A stretch of 5,384 nucleotides of DNA, from positions 1 to 5,384 of the forward strand of contig JAZQHO010000038.1 in NCBI GenBank assembly GCA_045540635.1, given 5' to 3'. Source of the stretch: Limiplasma sp045540635. GTDB taxonomy: Bacteria; Bacillota; Clostridia; Christensenellales; Aristaeellaceae. This document shows, piece by piece, positions 1-5,384 of this stretch. A program made the translations under genes and the position numbers. Each line of letters starts with the position of its first letter. Position 1 is the stretch's first letter. Under the pieces are notes generated by a model. It did no database searches, was not told the DNA's origin, and saw nothing but the letters and a program-made list of their open reading frames with translations.

Positions 1-14
1 GGGATTTCGTTGTG

Positions 15-869
15 TTACTTGCGCCTGAGCACGCAGGAGAGGCTTTTCGGATGCACGTCAACGCCGTTCCAGCGGTAATCGAGGATGCCTACATCCTCAG
101 GCCTCAAGCCATCAAAATCGCTTTCCATGCCTTGGATGCGGATCTCGTTTTCCTCCAGCTCCACGATCACGTGCAGCGGATCCTGATAGAACAGGTTCTT
201 TACCTCGCTGCCCGGCGGGTCTCCGCCCCACCAGCAAAACTGGGAGGCAGAGCTTACGGTGTAGTAGGGAACGCCGTTTACCCACTTGAGATCGCTGCCG
301 TGGTCGTGACCGTTCATACACAGCATGACATTCTTGTTTTGGAACACCTCCTGCACGGCTTCCTTGTTGGCAATGCCACGGCGGGCGAACGGGTTGACCA
401 GACTCATGTGGGAAAAAACAATGGTCTGCTTGCCATCGGCAAGCTGCTCTTCAAGCCAGCGCAGTTGTTCTTCGGGCAGTACCGGGTAGAGCGAAGGCAC
501 TTTGTCCAGGTTGGGAAAGTGGAACTCGCCTTCCTCACTCTTCCAGTAGCAGGTATCCAGAATGACGAATCTGTATCCGCCTGCTTCAAAAGCCTCGCAG
601 GGGCTTTTCTTGCCAAGAAAGCGCAGGGAATGGTCAATATCCCAGTATTGCACATCGTGGTTGCCGATGGTGTGGTATACAGGAATACCGCAGTTGCGCA
701 GCATTTCCATTACCGGCAGGTGCTCTTCGGTGGGGTAGCACAGGTCGCCCAGAGAAACGATGAAATCAACCCGCTCCTCTTTGGCATGGTTCAGGATGAT
801 CTCTAACCGTTTCGTACCGTCGGCACAGTCCTCCAGATGCAGATCGCCAAAGACCAGAAAACGAAGCAT
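15..869 (-). CDS. Calcineurin-like metallophosphoesterase, substrate unknown
   Basis: Probable cytoplasmic metal-dependent phosphoesterase of 284 residues, complete with a TAA stop. Visible in order are the metallophosphoesterase motifs: GDLH (D9, H11), GDL (D42), GNHD (N70, H71, D72), a histidine in FSHMS (H154) and GHDH (H188, H190). These are the usual ligands of a two-metal centre, so it should be active. There is no signal peptide or membrane segment. I chose the start at 869 because GAAAGGA (884-878) lies 8 bases upstream and the protein then begins directly with the first beta strand (MLRFLVFGD). An in-frame ATG at 899 would add ten residues, MPFSKERIRN, that do not look like part of the domain and would place this Shine-Dalgarno inside the gene. 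It lies 54 bases after the GH67 gene on the same strand with no terminator between, so it is probably the second gene of that transcript. The family acts on nucleotides, phosphoproteins, phosphodiesters and sugar phosphates, and the sequence does not say which applies. The fold call is firm; the function is open. Confidence 0.9.
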   Translation of the reverse strand: MLRFLVFGDLHLEDCADGTKRLEIILNHAKEERVDFIVSLGDLCYPTEEHLPVMEMLRNCGIPVYHTIGNHDVQYWDIDHSLRFLGKKSPCEAFEAGGYRFVILDTCYWKSEEGEFHFPNLDKVPSLYPVLPEEQLRWLEEQLADGKQTIVFSHMSLVNPFARRGIANKEAVQEVFQNKNVMLCMNGHDHGSDLKWVNGVPYYTVSSASQFCWWGGDPPGSEVKNLFYQDPLHVIVELEENEIRIQGMESDFDGLRPEDVGILDYRWNGVDVHPKSLSCVLRRK

Positions 870-923
870 ATTCCTAATCCTTTCTTTAGAAAACGGCATT
901 CAGAGGCAACGGACGGAACGGGA

Positions 924-2774
924 TCAGTGATAGATCTTGCGGCCCTTGGCATCCTCAACGCCGGAAAGTCTGCAGAAATAGTTGTTCACGATGTCGCACC
1001 AGTTGTGGGCGTTGACCAGCTGGCGCTGCATACGCTCATCCGCTTCCTGACGGTCGGGGGAGGGCAGGGGCAGCTCCTTGAGTACCTGGGCCATCTGCTT
1101 TACTTCTTCGTAGCCCTCAAAGTGATCGTCGTAGATGCGCTGGATCAGGGTGCGGCCGTCGGAGAGCACATCCTCGTAACGCAGATAGTGGAAGAACAGT
1201 TTCAGCTCATCGGGACAGGTGGAAAGGTCGCTGTAGTAGCGGCACCACTGCTCCGGATACTGGCATGCATAGCCGGTACCGCTTTCGGTACGGTCAATGC
1301 CAACGCCGTTGCGGTCTGCACGGATGTAGCAGCCCCATGCTGCATACTCGTAGCCCTCCGGGTTGGGGCCATAGTGGTGGTTGGGATTCACCATCCAGCA
1401 GATGCCCAGCGGTGCTGTGTATTTCTCGTAGGTGCGGCGGCTGCCCAGCAAAAGCGCAGCCAGCTTGTTTTCGTTGGCGGCATCGAAATGGTAGGTGAGC
1501 TTTGCCCAGAAACGGACAGCCTCCTCCGGGTCGGTAGCGGGATCCCATGCAAACAGACCGTAGCTGAACAGGTTGACCGCTGCAAAGGGGTGGCCGGTAT
1601 AGTTCTCATCCCGGCCCAGATTGGGCACTGCAGCAATGGACATCACCTTGTCGGCAGGCAGCTGCTCAAACAGCTCCTTCCACATGGGCGGCATGGTGTA
1701 GATATCGATCTGCTGACCGGTATACTCCTGCGCCAGCTGCAATTCCAGCGCCAGGTTGGTCTTGGGCATGGCGTAGAAAAGGGGAGAAACGGGTTCCCGA
1801 ACCTGGAAGTCAAAGGGGCCATGCTTTATCTGCAGGATCACGTTGTCCTCGAAGGTGCCGTCCAGATAAGCGTAGTGCTGGTGGGCAGCCATGGGGCGGT
1901 CGGTCTGATAGTCCCGCCAGTCCTGCTGGCAGTTGTACACGAAGCAGCGCCATACCAGCATACCGCCGTGGGGCTTCAGTGCGCGGGCCAGCATATTGGC
2001 ACCGTCGGCATGGTTGCGCCCGTAGGTGAAGGGGCCGGGGCGGTGTTCGCTGTCTGCTTTGACGAGGAAACCGGCAAGATCAGGAATGTATTTGTACACC
2101 AGAGCGGTCTGCTCCATCCACCATGCCTGCACCTGTTTGTCCAGCGGGTCGGCGGTGCCGATGCCGTGACGCATGGGGTGGGCATAGTCAATGGAGAACA
2201 TCAGCCGGATGCCGAAAGGACGCACCAGCGCCGCCAGCTCGGCTACCTGAGGCAGCCACTCCTCCTCGATCAGCTTATGGGCAGGGTTGCGCACGTTTAC
2301 ATTGTTGATGCACAGTACATTGAGCCCGACGGAGGCCAGCATGCGTGCCAGCTGACGGATGCGTTCGGGGCTGTAGTCCAGCTTGCCGCCCTCAAAGAAC
2401 AGGCTGCGCCCGGAGTAACCGCGCTCGATATCGCCGTCCGCATTGTCCCAGCAGTTGAGCATACGCAGACCATAGAAAGGCTTCTGGATGCCGGTGGGGC
2501 AGGGCAGAGAGGCATTCAGCGCCATGAGCAGGCGGTATGCGCCATAGAGCACACCGGTCTCGCCGCCGGTCACGGTATAGGAGCCATCGGTATGCTGCAC
2601 AGCTTCCCAGCTTTCGCCCATGGCAGGGTCTACCTGCAGAGAAACGGCAGGCGCATCCTTCATGGCAGAAAGAGTAGTATCAAGCTCAGCCTGTGCGGTT
2701 TGGGCCGGGGTTTCGCACTGAACAGGGGTTTTCAGAAAGGGGAGCCACGTAAAATGCTTGACCGGATCGTTCAT
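924..2774 (-). CDS. aguA: GH67 xylan alpha-1,2-glucuronidase
   Basis: Predicted intracellular inverting alpha-glucuronidase (616 residues) that releases glucuronic or 4-O-methylglucuronic acid from the non-reducing-end xylose of aldouronic acids. GH67 hallmarks seen: RMLNCWDNADGDIERGY (104-120), a region around the general acid (KADSEHRPGPFTYGR, E243), HGPFDFQVREPVSPLF with D322, LALELQLAQEYTGQQ with E350, and a C-terminus ending GRKIYH. E243, D322 and E350 have the same mutual spacing as E285, D364 and E392 that I recall for Geobacillus stearothermophilus AguA, offset by 42. All three catalytic carboxylates are thus present, and the N-terminal domain is about 40 residues shorter than usual. 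The start at 2774 (MNDPVKHF) follows GGAAGGA (2791-2785) by 10 bases and lies downstream of a good promoter. The reading frame runs open further upstream, but that part overlaps the promoter and does not resemble GH67. There is no signal peptide. It diverges from the MBL/GH39 pair and heads a likely operon with the metallophosphoesterase. Confidence 0.96.
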   Translation of the reverse strand: MNDPVKHFTWLPFLKTPVQCETPAQTAQAELDTTLSAMKDAPAVSLQVDPAMGESWEAVQHTDGSYTVTGGETGVLYGAYRLLMALNASLPCPTGIQKPFYGLRMLNCWDNADGDIERGYSGRSLFFEGGKLDYSPERIRQLARMLASVGLNVLCINNVNVRNPAHKLIEEEWLPQVAELAALVRPFGIRLMFSIDYAHPMRHGIGTADPLDKQVQAWWMEQTALVYKYIPDLAGFLVKADSEHRPGPFTYGRNHADGANMLARALKPHGGMLVWRCFVYNCQQDWRDYQTDRPMAAHQHYAYLDGTFEDNVILQIKHGPFDFQVREPVSPLFYAMPKTNLALELQLAQEYTGQQIDIYTMPPMWKELFEQLPADKVMSIAAVPNLGRDENYTGHPFAAVNLFSYGLFAWDPATDPEEAVRFWAKLTYHFDAANENKLAALLLGSRRTYEKYTAPLGICWMVNPNHHYGPNPEGYEYAAWGCYIRADRNGVGIDRTESGTGYACQYPEQWCRYYSDLSTCPDELKLFFHYLRYEDVLSDGRTLIQRIYDDHFEGYEEVKQMAQVLKELPLPSPDRQEADERMQRQLVNAHNWCDIVNNYFCRLSGVEDAKGRKIYH

Positions 2775-2803
2775 GGATAATCGTTCCTTCCAGCAGAAAT
2801 TTC

Positions 2804-2816
2804 GGTATATTATACC
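2804..2816. promoter_or_regulatory. Candidate operator: inverted repeat over the GH67 -10 box
   Basis: GGTATA-T-TATACC is a perfect inverted repeat with 6-base arms around one central base, and it covers the whole -10 hexamer of the leftward promoter. The position is ideal for a dimeric repressor. However, part of the symmetry comes free with any TATA-type -10 sequence; the GG/CC flanks are the informative part. No regulator gene is in the window to pair with it. Confidence 0.35.
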
Positions 2817-2838
2817 ATGAGGCCAACCGGAACGGCAA
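2809..2838 (-). promoter_or_regulatory. Sigma-A promoter of the GH67 operon
   Basis: On the minus strand, TTGCCG (2838-2833, four of six matches to TTGACA) is followed after 18 bases by a perfect TATAAT (2814-2809). Transcription would start near 2802, giving a leader of roughly 28 bases that contains the GGAAGGA Shine-Dalgarno before the GH67 ATG at 2774. The -10 box sits inside a perfect inverted repeat (2804-2816), so promoter opening could be blocked by a repressor bound there. The promoter is inferred from sequence; no transcription data are available. Confidence 0.75.
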
Positions 2839-2852
2839 TATAAATACGTAGG

Positions 2853-2862
2853 CACAGCTGTG
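2853..2862. promoter_or_regulatory. Candidate regulator site: palindrome CACAGCTGTG
   Basis: A perfect 10-base palindrome lies 14 bases upstream of the -35 of the GH67 promoter, a position suited to an activator or to a second repressor half of a loop. It is also upstream of the rightward pair and could serve both. It does not match the catabolite-responsive element consensus as I know it. A chance palindrome of this length in 238 bases is unlikely but possible. Confidence 0.3.
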
Positions 2863-2880
2863 TTTTTCGCCCGCAGAAAG

Positions 2881-2936
2881 TGCAAAAATCTATGCAAAAT
2901 ATGCAAATTAACAAAGTTACGAAATTTTGTTGCAAA
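2881..2936. repeat. A-rich tract with four TGCAAA words
   Basis: TGCAAA begins at 2881, 2893, 2902 and 2931 on the plus strand, within an AT-rich stretch that contrasts with the GC-rich genes on both sides. The middle two are nine bases apart and share ATGCAAA. They could be half-sites for an AraC-type or other regulator, an UP-like element for either promoter, or simple low complexity. I could not place a convincing -35/-10 pair for the rightward genes here. The best -10-like words (TATAAA at 2839-2844, CAAAAT at 2895-2900) lack a good -35 partner. Confidence 0.3.
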
Positions 2937-2942
2937 ACAAAA
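2925..2942. repeat. Inverted repeat TTTTGTT / AACAAAA
   Basis: Two perfect 7-base arms (2925-2931 and 2936-2942) flank GCAA. It lies about 70 bases before the MBL-fold gene start and could be an operator for the rightward pair. As a DNA or RNA hairpin it would be weak because the stem is almost all A/T, and no T-run follows, so it is not a terminator. Confidence 0.25.
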
Positions 2943-2972
2943 GGAAAATGCCTTTCCAATGTCGAAAAGGAA

Positions 2973-2980
2973 GTTCGAAC
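2973..2980. repeat. Short palindrome GTTCGAAC
   Basis: A perfect 8-base palindrome lies 32 bases before the MBL-fold start codon, in the likely leader of the rightward transcript. TCGAA also occurs at 2962-2966, making a partial direct repeat. It is too short to call a binding site with any certainty. Confidence 0.15.
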
Positions 2981-3012
2981 CATGAACAAGTATGCAGAAC
3001 GGAGGCGCTGCC

Positions 3013-3792
3013 ATGGCAATAACGGTCAACCCGGTGCTGCCGGGTGTATATCATCTGTCAGATTGCATGGGTGTCTGCCAGACATTGCTGGTGGGGGAGC
3101 GGGAGGCTCTGCTGGTGGATGCGGGCTATGGTCTGGAGGATCTTCGGCCCGTGATCGCCGGGATCACCCCGCTGCCGTACCGTGTCATCCTTACCCACGG
3201 GCACCACGACCATGTGCTGGGAGCACGCTGGTTTTCCGAAACATGGATGTTCCCGGAGGATCGGGAGGATTTTGCTGAGTTTACCCAAGGGCCTACCCGC
3301 AGGCGCATCCTTGCATCCGCCCGCAACAACGGGCTTGCTGTCGATGAGGAAGCGTATCTCGCAGCTCCTGTCCCGATGCCCAAACCCCTTTGCGCACAGA
3401 CCATCGACCTCGGTGGCTTAACGGCGCAGATCATCCATGTGCCGGCGCATACCCCGGGCTCCTGCGTGATCTATGTAAAGGAACGGGAGCTGCTCCTTAC
3501 CGCGGACGACTGGAACCCCTGCACATGGGCATTTTTCCCCAAGGCACTGCCTGCAAAAGTGTTTATCTCCAATGTTCGAAAGCTGTTTGCGCTGCCCTTT
3601 GCCAATGTGCTCTGCTCGCACCGGTCTGCGCTGTATCCCCGTGCTGCCATGCAGGCCTTCTTCGACGGTCTGACCGATGAAGCGCTCCGTGACGCGCCCC
3701 GTGTTACCATCGGCGGCTGGGAAAGCACCAACACCCATGAGGCTGCCCCTGCAGAAGGGCAGGTTTTCGTGTTCGACTACGATAAACTGTAA
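3013..3792 (+). CDS. Metallo-beta-lactamase-fold hydrolase, substrate unknown
   Basis: Predicted cytoplasmic MBL-fold metallohydrolase of 259 residues. The signature THGHHDH (61-67) supplies H62, H64, D66 and H67. PAHTPGS (144-150) gives H146, LLTADDWN (161-168) gives the bridging aspartate (D165 or D166), and CSH (201-203) gives H203, so a complete two-metal site of the glyoxalase II/lactonase-like type is visible. The first half contains the usual LLVDAGYG strand-turn (33-40). There is no signal peptide or membrane segment. I chose the ATG at 3013 because GGAGG (3001-3005) lies 7 bases before it; the in-frame ATG at 2992 would add seven residues and put that Shine-Dalgarno inside the gene. 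The GH39 beta-xylosidase starts only 20 bases after the stop, so the two are almost certainly cotranscribed. The family hydrolyses thioesters, lactones, phosphodiesters and other esters. A role on an ester or lactone from xylan breakdown is an inference from position only. Confidence 0.93.
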   Translation: MAITVNPVLPGVYHLSDCMGVCQTLLVGEREALLVDAGYGLEDLRPVIAGITPLPYRVILTHGHHDHVLGARWFSETWMFPEDREDFAEFTQGPTRRRILASARNNGLAVDEEAYLAAPVPMPKPLCAQTIDLGGLTAQIIHVPAHTPGSCVIYVKERELLLTADDWNPCTWAFFPKALPAKVFISNVRKLFALPFANVLCSHRSALYPRAAMQAFFDGLTDEALRDAPRVTIGGWESTNTHEAAPAEGQVFVFDYDKL

Positions 3793-3812
3793 TACTGGGA
3801 GGAATGGGAACC

Positions 3813-5318
3813 ATGCATAAGCAAATCAACATCACCCCGGCTAGCAAGGCTACCTTTAACAACAACGCTGCCTACTGCGTGGGCACCGGTCGCATGGGTC
3901 TTGCCATGCAGGAGGAGTACCAGAAGCAGCTTCAGTTGGCACAGGATTTGGCAGGCTTCCGCTATATCCGTGGCCATGGCCTGTTCTGTGAGGATATGAG
4001 CATCTATCAGACCGTGCCGGACGGCAAGGGCGGCTGGAAGTTCGGCGGCTATTGCTTCACTTATCTGGATCGTGTGGTGGACAGCTACCTCGAAAAGGGT
4101 ATCCGTCCCTTCATTGAGCTGGGCTTCATGCCCGGTGCCATCGCCAGCGGCACCCAGACCATCTTCTACTGGAAGGGCAATACCACGCCCCCCGCCAACG
4201 ATCAGGACTGGATCGATCTGGTGCAGGCCACTCTGCGCCACCTGATCGACCGCTACGGCTACGATGAAGTGGTCACATGGCCCTGTGAGGTCTGGAACGA
4301 GCCCAACCTGCCCGGTTTCTGGGAGAATGCCGATAAGGACAAGTACCTGCATCTCTACGAAATCACTGCGCCTGCGGTCAAGGCTGTTCTGCCCGAAATG
4401 AAGGTGGGCGGCCCCGCCGTTTGCGGCGGCGAGACCACCCCCGGCTGGATCACCGATTTCCTTACCTTCTGCCGGGATAAGAAGCTGCCGCTGGATATGG
4501 TCACACGCCACCTGTACATGGGCAACAGCCCGGAGCGTAAGGGTCGCTATATGTATCACACCATGCGCACGGTGGACAGCATCATCGAAGAAGCGGAGGG
4601 CACCCGCGCCATTATTGACAGCTTCCCCGAGTACCGTGGCATGGAGCTGCACATCACCGAGTTCAATACCTCCTACAATCCCTTCTGCCCCATCCACGAT
4701 ACCAACCTGAACGCTGTTCTGACTGCCGGTCTCCTGTCCCGTCTGGGCGATACCTGCGCCTCTTATTCCTACTGGACCTTCGGCGATGTGTTCGAGGAGG
4801 GCGGCGTACCGCCCCGTCCCTTCCACGGCGGCTTCGGCATGATCGCCAACCAGCTCATCATCAAGCCCACCATGTGGACCTTCGCTTTCTTCAACAACCT
4901 GAAGGGCGAGCCCGTATACCGGGATGATAACATGGTGTTGGTTCGCCGCAAGGATGGCAGCTATCAGGGCATTGCATGGAACATCTGCCAGGAAAATCGG
5001 GATGCTGTTACCCTTGATGTGACGCTGCCCGTTTCCGGCAAGCATGTGCTTATGCAGCGCATCGTGGATGAGGAATGCTGCAACCCCCTCAAGGCATGGC
5101 ACGAGATGGGCGAGCCCGCTTCCCTTACCAAGGAGCAGCTCAGCTTCCTGCAGGCTTCCGACAAGCCTCTGTGCAAGAGCAGCAGCCTCACCGGCGAGGA
5201 GCATATCTCCTTTGCGCTGGAGCTGAAGCAGAATGCACTGGTGCAGTTCACCGTTACCAAGGCCGAAGGCGAAAGTGATGAAGGCTACGATTATCAGTGG
5301 TACGTGGAGCATGCCTGA
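3813..5318 (+). CDS. xynB: GH39 beta-xylosidase
   Basis: Predicted intracellular retaining beta-1,4-xylosidase (501 residues, about the usual size for bacterial GH39 xylosidases) that releases xylose from the non-reducing end of xylo-oligosaccharides. Family features seen: FRYIRGHGLF near residues 49-58, EVWNEPNLPGFW (159-170) with acid/base E163, HITEFNTSYN (280-289) with nucleophile E283, and YSYWTFGDVFEEGGVPPRPFHGGFG (318-342), typical of the barrel's C-terminal end. A beta-sandwich follows from about residue 365. Both catalytic glutamates are present, 120 residues apart (about 118 in the Geobacillus enzyme as I recall it). No signal peptide is visible. The ATG at 3813 is chosen because GGGAGGA (3797-3803) lies 9 bases upstream; the in-frame ATG at 3804 directly abuts that site and is too close. 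It is the second gene of the MBL-GH39 pair and is followed by a probable terminator. It would act on the product of the divergent GH67 enzyme. Substrate specificity cannot be proven from sequence alone. Confidence 0.95.
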   Translation: MHKQINITPASKATFNNNAAYCVGTGRMGLAMQEEYQKQLQLAQDLAGFRYIRGHGLFCEDMSIYQTVPDGKGGWKFGGYCFTYLDRVVDSYLEKGIRPFIELGFMPGAIASGTQTIFYWKGNTTPPANDQDWIDLVQATLRHLIDRYGYDEVVTWPCEVWNEPNLPGFWENADKDKYLHLYEITAPAVKAVLPEMKVGGPAVCGGETTPGWITDFLTFCRDKKLPLDMVTRHLYMGNSPERKGRYMYHTMRTVDSIIEEAEGTRAIIDSFPEYRGMELHITEFNTSYNPFCPIHDTNLNAVLTAGLLSRLGDTCASYSYWTFGDVFEEGGVPPRPFHGGFGMIANQLIIKPTMWTFAFFNNLKGEPVYRDDNMVLVRRKDGSYQGIAWNICQENRDAVTLDVTLPVSGKHVLMQRIVDEECCNPLKAWHEMGEPASLTKEQLSFLQASDKPLCKSSSLTGEEHISFALELKQNALVQFTVTKAEGESDEGYDYQWYVEHA

Positions 5319-5336
5319 TTGTTTTAAACAATAGCA

Positions 5337-5384
5337 AAACCGCCCTCCCGCGACTGGGCTTCCCCCCGCCCGGGGGGGGGGTTT
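5337..5384 (+). terminator. Probable rho-independent terminator after the GH39 gene
   Basis: The arm 5337-5350 (AAACCGCCCTCCCG) can pair with 5371-5384 (C, ten G, TTT) over 14 positions: 12 Watson-Crick pairs, one T-G wobble (5346/5375) and one G-G mismatch (5342/5379), around a 20-base loop. The distal arm ends in TTT exactly at the window end, where the T-tract would begin. It starts 18 bases after the xylosidase stop codon. The poly-G run in the distal arm is suspicious (see findings), but the pairing still supports a terminator. Confidence 0.7.

Noticed and set aside
12..806. Plus-strand reading frame antisense to the metallophosphoesterase
   Set aside because: It is a shadow of the minus-strand gene, which has all metallophosphoesterase motifs and a Shine-Dalgarno.
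870..923. Terminator or separate promoter between GH67 and the metallophosphoesterase
   Set aside because: No hairpin with a T-run and no -35/-10 pair is visible in these 54 bases. They contain only a Shine-Dalgarno for the downstream gene.
837..2780. Long plus-strand reading frame (647 codons) fully antisense to the GH67 gene
   Set aside because: It has no Shine-Dalgarno, shows no recognisable domain and is low-complexity in A, V, G and H. It arises because the GC-rich GH67 gene rarely uses TTA, CTA or TCA codons, so the opposite strand lacks stops. The catalytic motifs lie on the minus strand.
2781..3012. Catabolite-responsive element (CcpA site) in the intergenic region
   Set aside because: I looked for the TGWAARCGYTWNCW-like consensus on both strands and found no convincing match. 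TGCAAA words lack the central CG.
2775..3029. Upstream extension of the GH67 gene to an ATG at 3029
   Set aside because: The extra 85 residues are not GH67-like, cross the promoter and the AT-rich intergenic region, and overlap the divergent gene's start. GGAAGGA correctly precedes the ATG at 2774.
3777..5312. Long minus-strand reading frame (511 codons) antisense to the GH39 gene
   Set aside because: This is the same codon-bias effect. The plus-strand frame carries the GH39 motifs WNEPN and ITEFN and a proper Shine-Dalgarno.

Overview
The window looks like part of a xylan (glucuronoxylan) side-chain and oligosaccharide utilisation locus from a gut-type, GC-rich member of the Firmicutes. I favour Oscillospiraceae/Ruminococcaceae, with Faecalibacterium or a close relative as a guess. 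The reasons are the strong G/C bias at third codon positions, Gram-positive-style Shine-Dalgarno sites (GGAGG, GGGAGGA, GGAAGGA) and the enzyme types. No rRNA, tRNA or other taxonomic marker is present, so this placement is inference.

Layout: two gene pairs diverge from a 238-base AT-rich intergenic region (2775-3012). Leftward (minus strand) are a GH67 alpha-glucuronidase (aguA-like, 2774 to 924) and, 54 bases further on, a calcineurin-type metallophosphoesterase (869 to 15). Rightward (plus strand) are a metallo-beta-lactamase-fold hydrolase (3013-3792) and, 20 bases further on, a GH39 beta-xylosidase (xynB-like, 3813-5318). A probable rho-independent terminator (5337-5384) follows the rightward pair, and its distal arm forms the end of the window.

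How they may work together: none of the four proteins shows a signal peptide or membrane segment, so all are probably cytoplasmic. GH67 enzymes remove (4-O-methyl-)glucuronic acid from the non-reducing-end xylose of imported aldouronic acids. GH39 beta-xylosidase then reduces the unblocked xylo-oligosaccharides to xylose. The two glycosidases are therefore consecutive steps of one pathway, one in each divergent transcript. Each is paired with a metal-dependent hydrolase of unknown substrate: metallophosphoesterase with GH67, MBL-fold protein with GH39. This two-plus-two arrangement is the most interesting biology in the window. No transporter, regulator, endoxylanase or glucuronate-catabolic gene is visible here; they may lie outside.

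Regulation: the leftward pair has a good sigma-A promoter (TTGCCG, 18 bases, TATAAT) whose -10 box is embedded in a perfect inverted repeat, with a second perfect palindrome just upstream of its -35. I could not find a convincing promoter for the rightward pair. Its upstream region is A-rich, with repeated TGCAAA words and inverted repeats. I saw no mobile elements, CRISPR arrays, RNA genes or pseudogenes.
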